Assembly: GCF_003030305.1 (NCBI RefSeq) | Contig: NZ_CP023676.1 | Coordinates: 744,001-808,000 of the forward strand | Length of the DNA: 64,000 bases | DNA from: Cutibacterium acnes | Lineage (GTDB): Bacteria > Actinomycetota > Actinomycetes > Propionibacteriales > Propionibacteriaceae | Reading direction: 5' to 3' | Shown here: one piece after another, positions 45,098 to 52,436 of the stretch | Numbering within the stretch: the first letter of the stretch is position 1 | Layout: the number at the start of each line of letters is the position of its first letter | Notes under the pieces: model-generated | What the model was told of the DNA's origin: nothing | What the model saw: only the letters and a program-made list of their open reading frames with translations | Databases searched by the model: none | Position numbers and translations under genes: made by a program

Positions 45098-46492
45098 ATG
45101 TCTCAGAGCGTTCCCAGTCTTGAGGCCCTCAATGCCCTGCCACGGGTGCAACAGCCGTCGTACCCCGATCCTCAGGCAACCGCTGAGGTCGTCAACCAGC
45201 TACGTAGTTTGCCTCCGTTGGTCTTTGCCGGAGAATGCGATGACCTTCGTGCCTATCTTGCGGCAGTGGCTAACCGCAAGGCATTTTTGCTGCAAGGCGG
45301 CGATTGTGCTGAGACTTTTGCAGGGGTAAACGCCGACAACATTAAGAGTAAGCTGCGAGTACTACTGTCAATGGCGGTCGTCATGACCTACGCAGGTCAG
45401 CTTCCGGTGGTCAAGGTGGGTCGCATTGCTGGGCAGTACGCCAAGCCGAGATCTAAGGACACCGAGACCCGTCGCGGCCTCACTCTGCCCAGTTACCGAG
45501 GTGACGCCGTAAACGGATTCGAGTTCACACCGGAAGCTCGGGAGCATGATCCTAAGCGTTTGATTGGGGTGTACAACGCTTCGGCAGCTACTCTCAACTT
45601 GGTACGAGCTTTCGCTACCGGCGGTTTTGCGGATCTTCGCGGCATTCACGCATGGAACGCTGACTTTGTGCGTAACTCCAATGTGGAAGCTCGTTACGAG
45701 GCGCTGGCCGCGGAGATCGAACGGGCGTTGGTGTTCATGATGGCGTGCGGAGTCGAGGGCGATCAGCTCTCCACCGTTGACTTTTACGCTAGCCATGAAG
45801 CCCTGCTCATCGACTACGAGCACGCTATGACGCGGATCGACTCGCGCTCCCAGCTACCCTACGATTGCTCTGGCCATTTGCTGTGGATTGGTGAGCGGAC
45901 CCGTCAGATTGATGGTGCTCACGTGGAGTTCCTGCGCCACGTGCGTAATCCGCTGGGGGTCAAGCTTGGCCCGACGACGACTGGGGAGGACGCCGTTGCT
46001 ATCGCTGATGCCCTTGACCCCGACCATGAGCCTGGCCGTCTGACCTTCATCACCCGAATGGGAAGCAAGGCTGTGCGTACTAACCTGCCGAGAGTCATCG
46101 AGGCAGTGGAAGCCACTGGACGCAAGGTGGTGTGGAGCTGCGACCCCATGCACGGCAACACCTTCGAAACGAATAACGGCTACAAGACGCGGTCGTTTGC
46201 TGACATGTGCGACGAGGTTAACGGGTTCTTCGACGTCCATGAGGAGTTAGGTACCTGGCCTGGCGGTGTGCACATCGAGTTGACTGGGGACGACGTCACG
46301 GAGTGCTTGGGCGGCGTCGACAAGCTAGCAGAGTCCGATCTGACAAACCGCTACGAGACCGCCTGTGACCCACGTCTGAACCGGAACCAGTCCTTGGAAC
46401 TGGCCTTCATCATCGCTGAGAGATTGGCTGACGGCCGTATCAAGCGCGATGCCGTCAGTCCGCTGGCAAGGTTCCGCAGCATCGACCTATGA
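45098..46492 (+). CDS. aroG: Class II DAHP synthase
   Basis: 464 residues from the ATG at 45098 (GGAAG upstream). The plant-type (class II) fold is evident from LQGGDCAETFAGVNADNIKSKLRVLLSMAVV, KVGRIAGQYAKPRS, HLLWIGERTRQIDGAHVEFLRHVRNPLGVKLGP, and the metal site CDPMHGNTF. It catalyses the first step of the shikimate pathway. With the trpD remnant in this window, the pathway probably persists for the other aromatic products (Phe, Tyr, folate, quinones). The monocistronic appearance suggests its own promoter in the 100 bases before it. Confidence 0.96.
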   Translation: MSQSVPSLEALNALPRVQQPSYPDPQATAEVVNQLRSLPPLVFAGECDDLRAYLAAVANRKAFLLQGGDCAETFAGVNADNIKSKLRVLLSMAVVMTYAGQLPVVKVGRIAGQYAKPRSKDTETRRGLTLPSYRGDAVNGFEFTPEAREHDPKRLIGVYNASAATLNLVRAFATGGFADLRGIHAWNADFVRNSNVEARYEALAAEIERALVFMMACGVEGDQLSTVDFYASHEALLIDYEHAMTRIDSRSQLPYDCSGHLLWIGERTRQIDGAHVEFLRHVRNPLGVKLGPTTTGEDAVAIADALDPDHEPGRLTFITRMGSKAVRTNLPRVIEAVEATGRKVVWSCDPMHGNTFETNNGYKTRSFADMCDEVNGFFDVHEELGTWPGGVHIELTGDDVTECLGGVDKLAESDLTNRYETACDPRLNRNQSLELAFIIAERLADGRIKRDAVSPLARFRSIDL

Positions 46493-46595
46493 TCGATCCG
46501 GAGCTCCCCTCAAGGCCCCTATCGGTGGGATTGTTCCGGTCGCGAATGTGACTGAACTGGTTGCCGCCGCGTGATGCTGGCGGAACACTGAGGGT

Positions 46596-47243
46596 ATGAG
46601 AATTACGCATCTGGGACACTCCTGCATCCTCGTTGAAGCAGCTGGGCAGCGAATCCTCGTCGACCCCGGTAACCTCAGTAAGTCCTGGCGTGGACTTACT
46701 GATCTCGATGCCATCCTTGTCACCCATCGCCATCCCGATCACGTCGACCCAGAGCACATCGGTGCCTTAGTCGACGCGAACTCAGGTGCGGTGGTGCGTG
46801 CTGAAGAAGGGGCCTGCCATGAGATTCCGGCTCTTGACGCTGACCCTGTTGCCCCAGGCGACGTGTTGCAGATCGGTGAGGTGAGAATTGAGGCGGTAGG
46901 AGGCCACCATGCCGTCATTCATCGTGATCTGGAACCGATCGGCAATGTCGGATACCTCATCGGTGAGGGGCTTGGGACGATCCTGTACCACCCTGGTGAC
47001 GAACTAGATGAGACCCCGCGTGGTGTTGACGTGTTGGCTTGCCCGGCTCATGCCCCGTGGGCTGCGATGAAAGAAACTGTCGACTTCGCGAGGTCGGTGG
47101 GGGCTCGGCACGGTTTTCTCATCCATGAGGGGCTACTTAATGAGCGGGGCTGGCAACTGTCCTTTGATCGGCATCAGGAGATGGTGTCGACCACCTTCCA
47201 CGATCTACGCGACGGCCAGCCGTGGGAGGTGCCGCAAGGCTGA
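46596..47243 (+). CDS. Metallo-beta-lactamase-fold hydrolase (UlaG-like)
   Basis: 215 residues. Metal-binding HRHPDHVD (the HxHxDH motif) follows the usual N-terminal MRITHLGHSCILVEAAGQRILVDPG. Further ligand candidates are in VEAVGGHHAVIH and ILYHPGD, and the C-terminal FLIHEGLLNERG. Members of this subgroup act as nucleotide phosphodiesterases or lactonases; the substrate cannot be predicted. Cytosolic; no operon partner, since the next gene is convergent. Confidence 0.88.
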   Translation: MRITHLGHSCILVEAAGQRILVDPGNLSKSWRGLTDLDAILVTHRHPDHVDPEHIGALVDANSGAVVRAEEGACHEIPALDADPVAPGDVLQIGEVRIEAVGGHHAVIHRDLEPIGNVGYLIGEGLGTILYHPGDELDETPRGVDVLACPAHAPWAAMKETVDFARSVGARHGFLIHEGLLNERGWQLSFDRHQEMVSTTFHDLRDGQPWEVPQG

Positions 47244-47258
47244 CCCCGGGGCCGGGGA

Positions 47259-48215
47259 TCAAAGCATGCGGTCCGTGCCGAACCTCGTAGCCCAGGCCGG
47301 ATCGACCTGGACTACCGGGGGCTCGGTGTGATGCTGCGGTGCGCCGCGGCGACGACGAGGCGGACGGACGACTAAGGCCATGGCGGCCAGGATGGCGATA
47401 CCGCCGATAGTAATGCGCCCGGTGAGTGGCTCGCCGCCGAGACCAATAGCGAAGACGGCGCCCCACAGCGGCTCAGTGCACATGATGACGGCGGCCCGGG
47501 TCGATTCCACCCGGGCTTGACCCCAGCTCTGCATGAAAGTTGTCAAAGTGCCGCAGATGATGGCCAAGTAGGCCAGGGCAAGCCAATCCTCCATGTGGGT
47601 GGGGGCGCTCAGACCTCCAGGCAGGGCTGCAATGGTGCAGACGATGGCGACGGTGATCGTTTGGTACAGCCCGAGGGATGTGACGTTGGACGGGTTGGCG
47701 AAGCGTCCAGTTGCCACGATGTGGCCGGCGTAGGCCACGGCGGAAGCCAGAGTCAGTAGCTGACCGATACCGAATCCGCTACCGAGGGTAGAGGGATCAA
47801 GAGCCAGCACTCCCATGCCGACAGTCGCCAGTGCCACAGCTCCCCAGATGGCGGTGGAGACCTTTTTGCGAAAGATCACAGCGGCCAATAGCGGTGTGAA
47901 GACCACATAGAGACTGGTGATGAACCCGTTCATGGCAGCCTGAGTGGTCCCGAGTCCAATGGCCTGAAGTAGCTGACCGGCAGCAAAGAGCACGCCGAGG
48001 GTAACCCCCTTGGCTATGGTGCGCATATTGGCGCGCCAGGCCTTCGGGAAGAGGATTCCGAATGCGGCGGCCGCCATGGCGAAACGACACGCTAGCAGGT
48101 TCTCGGGGCTCATGTGGGCATAGATACCCTTCATGACGACGAGGGTCGAACCCCACAGAGCAGCCATGAGAAGGAGAGCGGGCACAGCAAGGCGCGAAGA
48201 ACGAAAACCAACCAC
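47259..48215 (-). CDS. EamA (DMT family) exporter
   Basis: 318 residues with ten hydrophobic helices in two EamA repeats. The first starts LLLMAALWGSTLVVMKG; the second has LALAYLAIICGTLTTFMQSWGQARVESTRAAVIMCTEPLWGAVFAI, the typical repeat-2 signature. A short Arg-rich C-terminal tail follows. Members export amino acids, metabolites or toxic compounds; nothing in the sequence settles the substrate. Convergent with the hydrolase gene, with stops 16 bases apart. Confidence 0.93.
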   Translation of the reverse strand: MVGFRSSRLAVPALLLMAALWGSTLVVMKGIYAHMSPENLLACRFAMAAAAFGILFPKAWRANMRTIAKGVTLGVLFAAGQLLQAIGLGTTQAAMNGFITSLYVVFTPLLAAVIFRKKVSTAIWGAVALATVGMGVLALDPSTLGSGFGIGQLLTLASAVAYAGHIVATGRFANPSNVTSLGLYQTITVAIVCTIAALPGGLSAPTHMEDWLALAYLAIICGTLTTFMQSWGQARVESTRAAVIMCTEPLWGAVFAIGLGGEPLTGRITIGGIAILAAMALVVRPPRRRRGAPQHHTEPPVVQVDPAWATRFGTDRML

Positions 48216-48264
48216 GAATCACATGATACGCGGGAGAATCTTCGCCCCGCAACCAAGATTGGCG

Positions 48265-49677
48265 TCAAATATTTTGTGAGACGGTGTGCATGCAGGATGA
48301 TTCCCCGTGAACGCACGTCCGTGCGACTGAATTTGTACTGTGCAGCTCGCTCGCCGAGTACCGGGAAGAGGTGAAGTGAAAGACGAGGTAGGCGCACAAC
48401 ACTGCCACCAGGACAATGAAGACAGCCGCGATGACGCCGCGGCGGCGACGATGAACAGCGTCCTGAGCCAGCCTGGAACGGGATGCCGGTTGGGTAGCAC
48501 GCCGGTGTATCGGCCGCGGACGCGGCTGAGAGTGGTTGGCTGGTTGCGTCGGTATGCGCCCCGGAGGGCAGTCTATAGGAGACAGTGGAGAATCCGGAAT
48601 TGAGACCGGTGTAGGTGGCGATACCGGAGTACCAGTGCGAGACCATGGCGGAACTGACGCCGTGCCAGGTCGTACCGGTTCGTTCCGTCTGCGGGCGGAT
48701 CGATCTGTTGAACCTCCGGGTGCATGAGCTACCGGATTGGCGATGACAGCATTCGGCTGGGGCACTGTGTTCTGGAGGGCGGCCAGGGCCGGATCGTCCG
48801 TGCGGCCGGTCGTCAGTGCGTGACGTACACGACGAAGAAGGTCGAGTAGGGCCCTCCCATTCGCAGGGCGCTTCCCGGGATCGCGCGAGGTGCAGGCACG
48901 TACCAAGCCGTCCAGGTATCCCGGAACGAGCCATGCGATATCGTGCTCAGCTTTGGTGCCATTGGCCAGGTACTGTGAGGGCGCGGGAACATCCTTATTG
49001 ACGTGGGCCCATGCCACCTGAATGGGGGAATCGCCAGTATGGGGCTTGTGCCCAGTGAGCATCTCAAAAAGTACAATGCCGGCTGAGTAAATGTCCGAAC
49101 GCTCATCGGAGCTACCGCGTGTTACCCGCTCAGGTGGAATGTAGGACACCGTTCCAATGAGCTGCCCAGATGTTGCTGACATCGTGTGGTTGCCTACAGC
49201 TCGGGCCAGACCAAAGTCAGCCACCTTGATCTGACCACGATCAGAGATGAGGACGTTTTCGGGTTTGACGTCACGATGCACTAGGCCATCCTCGTGGGCG
49301 CTGGCAAGGGCCGAGACAACTGGCTCGAGGAGATCCAAAGCGCGCACCGGGGTGAGCGGCGCTTCCTGGGTGATGATGTGGCGTAGGGTGCATCCGGGCA
49401 CGTACTCCATGACGATGAAGGGACGATCTCCGTCCATTCCTTGGTCGAAAACTGATACCACATGGGGATTGACGAGCCGGGCCGCGGCCTTCGCTTCGGA
49501 ATCGAATCGCTCAGCGAGTTCTGCATCGAGCCCCTCATGCATCACCTTGACTGCGACGATGCGGGGAAGACATAGATCTTGAGCTCGATAGACGGTCGCC
49601 ATCCCGCCCCGAGCGATTTTGGACACGATCTCGTAGCGACCCTCGAGGGTATGACCCACTAGGGGGTCAGTGCTCAT
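48265..49677 (-). CDS. Serine/threonine protein kinase without PASTA domains
   Basis: 470 residues from the ATG at 49677 (an ATG four codons upstream is possible). The kinase domain (about 10-270) has GGMATVYRA, VAVKVMHEGL, catalytic HRDVKPENVL, VADFGLAR and a Ser/Thr-rich activation loop. A Pro/Arg-rich linker of about 130 residues, one membrane segment (GVIAAVFIVLVAVLCAYLVFHF) and only about 35 outside residues follow, with two Cys (CVHGESSC). Actinobacterial PknB/PknL relatives carry several PASTA modules here; they are missing. The 50 bases to the next gene leave no room for a frameshifted remainder. Confidence 0.9.
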   Translation of the reverse strand: MSTDPLVGHTLEGRYEIVSKIARGGMATVYRAQDLCLPRIVAVKVMHEGLDAELAERFDSEAKAAARLVNPHVVSVFDQGMDGDRPFIVMEYVPGCTLRHIITQEAPLTPVRALDLLEPVVSALASAHEDGLVHRDVKPENVLISDRGQIKVADFGLARAVGNHTMSATSGQLIGTVSYIPPERVTRGSSDERSDIYSAGIVLFEMLTGHKPHTGDSPIQVAWAHVNKDVPAPSQYLANGTKAEHDIAWLVPGYLDGLVRACTSRDPGKRPANGRALLDLLRRVRHALTTGRTDDPALAALQNTVPQPNAVIANPVAHAPGGSTDRSARRRNEPVRPGTASVPPWSRTGTPVSPPTPVSIPDSPLSPIDCPPGRIPTQPANHSQPRPRPIHRRATQPASRSRLAQDAVHRRRRGVIAAVFIVLVAVLCAYLVFHFTSSRYSASELHSTNSVARTCVHGESSCMHTVSQNI

Positions 49678-49803
49678 GGTCATGCTCACGATTACGCCTC
49701 ACGCACGGTCGGGGAAGAAGGGGTGTGCGGCCCACTCCAAAGTGTATGCGTAGTCTCTCGGAGGGCATCGGAAGATGAACCGGCGAGTCCATAGGCTGAT
49801 CCC

Positions 49804-50247
49804 ATGACTGTTGCAACCTGGTTTCGGTCTCACCGGTGGTCCGTCTGGATTGTGACCTTGCTAGCAGCTGTCGTCGTAGGCTGTTCAGCGCCCGGTAATG
49901 TAGCTGCGGCAGGCTCGAACGCGACCACGGCCCCCATGACCGTCATGGCCACCACACAGTCGTCTGTTGGGCTGGTCACCATCCAGGAAAACGAGCTGCC
50001 TACCCAGGCTCGGCAGACTCTCAAGCTCATTGACTCCGGCGGGCCTTTTCCGTTCAGCCGGGACGGAATTGTCTATCACAACAACAGTGGCGCACTACCT
50101 CATCACAAGGACGGCTGGTACCACGAGTACACCGTCGCCACTCCTGGAGCGCAGGGTCGAGGACCGCGTCGCATCGTGTGCGGTTCAGACTCCACCTGTT
50201 TTTGGACGCCGGACCATTACTCAACGTTTAAGAGGATCATCCGATGA
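49804..50247 (+). CDS. Secreted guanyl-specific ribonuclease (RNase Sa/barnase superfamily)
   Basis: 147 residues. A hydrophobic signal ends at VVVGCSAPG, a lipobox-like site, then a flexible Ala/Thr stretch, then a compact catalytic domain of about 90 residues: LPTQARQTLKLIDSGGPFPFSRDG, YHEYTV (catalytic Glu), GRGPRRIV (two Arg) and TPDHYSTF (catalytic His). These are the full active-site set of RNase Sa. An additional Cys pair (VCGSDSTC) could form a disulfide. The stop overlaps by four bases the start of a barstar gene, giving a toxin-immunity pair. Confidence 0.9.
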   Translation: MTVATWFRSHRWSVWIVTLLAAVVVGCSAPGNVAAAGSNATTAPMTVMATTQSSVGLVTIQENELPTQARQTLKLIDSGGPFPFSRDGIVYHNNSGALPHHKDGWYHEYTVATPGAQGRGPRRIVCGSDSTCFWTPDHYSTFKRIIR

Positions 50248-50642
50248 CAGTCGACGTTCAGTCAGGTTCAGGTCCTGAAGCTGGTGGCCCCATTGGTTCA
50301 GGGATCCTTCTTGTTGATCCGGCGCATAGTTGTGACCCCATCAAGGTGGCAACGGCGTGGCGCGAGGCTGGGTGGCGCGTCATGCACATGAGCGGAGGCG
50401 CTGATTTAGGGTCTGTTCTTGCCGGTTTTGGACACGCGCTGTCATTTCCTAGCTGGTACGGACACAACCTTGACGCACTGCGTGACTGCCTAGCTGACCT
50501 GGGAGGAGACACGGCAGTGTTATGGACCGGATGGCAGCCCTTTGAGCGCGACAATCCCCAGGATTGGGGTCGGCTAGTTAAGGCCATTGGTCAGCGTCTC
50601 GATGAGGACGAGGTCAACGGTTTCGCTCTCCTCCTGGTGTGA
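50244..50642 (+). CDS. Barstar-family RNase inhibitor
   Basis: 132 residues without a signal peptide, expected in the cytosol. The barstar core is GHALSFPSWYGHNLDALRDCLADLG, with the acidic face that plugs the RNase active site, and the C-terminal LDEDEVNGFALLLV strand. It is 4-base overlapped with the RNase gene, so the immunity protein is made together with the enzyme. A poorly conserved N-terminal 25 residues precedes the fold. Confidence 0.92.
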   Translation: MTVDVQSGSGPEAGGPIGSGILLVDPAHSCDPIKVATAWREAGWRVMHMSGGADLGSVLAGFGHALSFPSWYGHNLDALRDCLADLGGDTAVLWTGWQPFERDNPQDWGRLVKAIGQRLDEDEVNGFALLLV

Positions 50643-50666
50643 AACTCAGGCTGCGGGATCGTGGTA

Positions 50667-51764
50667 TCAGAAATGACGCTCGACGCATTGGCGGGCTAAT
50701 TCCCGCAGGGCAATTCGGCCGGCATCGGTCATCTCGGCGTCGTCGAGAACTGCGACGGCATGGTCGTGGCACTGCACAATTGTTGACTCGACAGCCTCCC
50801 GGGCTCCACTTGTCTCGATGATACGACGGGCGGTGGCGACGTCGTCATCGTCGAGGTCGGGGCGACCCAGCAACGACTTCAAGCGAGCAGCGTCGTGGGA
50901 GTCGGCCCGATCGAGCGCATGGGCGACGAGCACAGTCCGCTTGCCTTCTCTCAGATCGTCGCCAGCGGGCTTGCCAGTCAGCTCGGCGTCGCCGAAGACG
51001 CCAAGAAGATCGTCGCGGTACTGGAAGGCCCGTCCGATGGGGGAGCCGAAGTCGGCCATCGTCTGTTGTAGACGGTCAGAGCCTCCAGCCAAGGCCACAC
51101 CAATCTGACATGGACGAACGACCGTGTAAGAGGCGCACTTGTACTCCACAACCCGGCCAACCAGGTCGAGAGCAGATTCGGAGTCGGACCCCGCCATCCC
51201 CGACTGTGAGGTGACGTCGAGGACCTGGCCGCAGGTGACCTCGGTGCGCATGGCGTCAAGCAGTGGGGTGGCTGCTGCCAGCCTGTCAGCTTTGACTGGG
51301 GCGGACGTGAACATCTGTGACGACCACATGAGTAGCAGGTCGCCGAGCAAGATCGCGATGTCACATCCGAATTGCTCAGCGGGTCCGTCTCCGTGGGCAA
51401 TGCCATGGGCCGCCTCGAAACGACGGTGCACCGAAGGCAATCCACGTCGGGTGTCGGAGTGGTCCATGAGGTCGTCGTGGACCAAGGCGGACACGTGCAG
51501 AAACTCGAGGCTCGCCGCTGCCTGTAACAGGCCAGTGGGTTCAATGGGTTGGTCCGCCGCAGCTGCATGACCCCAATAGCAGAAGGCCGGGCGCAATCGT
51601 TTGCCGCCTGCGGTGTAATCACGAGCGGCGTCGAGAACGGGGGACAGCTCGGCGCCGATCGCGTCAATGACCCGCTTTTCGTCGTCGAGGAAGGAGAGGA
51701 TCCTTGCGCTCACGGAGTCGCGGAAGTCAGCGCTGACTGGAGAGGACGGATCAAAGGGGTACAT
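50667..51764 (-). CDS. Polyprenyl diphosphate synthase
   Basis: 365 residues, a trans-isoprenyl diphosphate synthase. The first Asp-rich motif DDLMDHSD (DDxxD with spacer), GGKRLRPAFCYWG near the N-terminus, and the second motif QYRDDLLGVFGD are present; residues before DDLMD (SLEFLHVSALVH) include small side chains, which leaves chain length (C20 or longer) undetermined. It likely supplies geranylgeranyl or longer diphosphate for menaquinone or carotenoid. Convergent with the barstar gene. Confidence 0.93.
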   Translation of the reverse strand: MYPFDPSSPVSADFRDSVSARILSFLDDEKRVIDAIGAELSPVLDAARDYTAGGKRLRPAFCYWGHAAAADQPIEPTGLLQAAASLEFLHVSALVHDDLMDHSDTRRGLPSVHRRFEAAHGIAHGDGPAEQFGCDIAILLGDLLLMWSSQMFTSAPVKADRLAAATPLLDAMRTEVTCGQVLDVTSQSGMAGSDSESALDLVGRVVEYKCASYTVVRPCQIGVALAGGSDRLQQTMADFGSPIGRAFQYRDDLLGVFGDAELTGKPAGDDLREGKRTVLVAHALDRADSHDAARLKSLLGRPDLDDDDVATARRIIETSGAREAVESTIVQCHDHAVAVLDDAEMTDAGRIALRELARQCVERHF

Positions 51765-51856
51765 AGCGCCAGCATAGAGGCGTCGAATGGTCGGAAACGA
51801 GTCCGTACGCTGGACGTCTGGCCCACCTGGTGGGAGCGCCGCCTAGCCTCGCACCT

Positions 51857-52436
51857 ATGTAGTCCCAGAAGCCGACCACTGCTGACCTGTTGGCCTTGGG
51901 GGAGCGCCCTGTGCACTCTTTCGGGTTTATGACCCTCACAGCGAGCGCTCGGCTGTGGAGTGCCACTGATGCTCTCGTGGGATGGCACCGGACTTCATTT
52001 CAGTGGCCTATGGAGCGAATGGGTCGCGGTGTGACCGCGCTTTGCGGTGCACCCAGCACATGGTGTCGACCGGTCTGCGTACCGTCGGTCATCTCACCTG
52101 CGTCGCCCAATCGGTAGCTGATGTGGAGCAGATGGTCGCTGATTACGCCGAGTCCAGGATCGACCACATCCTGGCTATTCGCGGTGACATGCTGGGTGGG
52201 GCGGGACAGCCTTGGGTGGCCCATCCCTGGGGGTTACCTAACGCTACTGAGCTTGTCCGCCTCGTCAAGTGGGTTCACCCAGAGGCATGCATCGGTAGAG
52301 AGGGTGCGTGACATGGGCTGTGAGCTCTTTAATGTTGGCGCTCTCGGCCTCCACCACTACACCCTCAACAGGTCTCGTGCGACCACAGAGCTTCGGACCA
52401 TGCTGGCGTGGCGGCGCCTCGAACGGGCTGGTTCGC
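51857..52436 (+). pseudogene. metF: Disrupted methylenetetrahydrofolate reductase gene
   Basis: The ATG at 51857 is followed at once by TAG. Past it, three frames carry MetF sequence: PTTADLLALGERPVHSFGF (start of the TIM barrel), then in another frame PDFISVAYGANGS...VGHLTCVAQSV...HILAIRGDMLGG, then after a gap ELFNVGALGLHHYTLNRSRATTEL, the FAD/C-terminal block. The middle of the gene (roughly residues 120-250 of a normal MetF) is absent. At least one nonsense change, two frameshifts and an internal deletion are needed. The last 72 bases run antisense to the 3' end of the helR-like gene. Confidence 0.85.

Noticed and set aside
48131-48934. Frame that might encode lost PASTA domains of the kinase
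   Set aside because: Its translation has no PASTA-like pattern and it runs in a shifted frame through the kinase linker and into the EamA gene.
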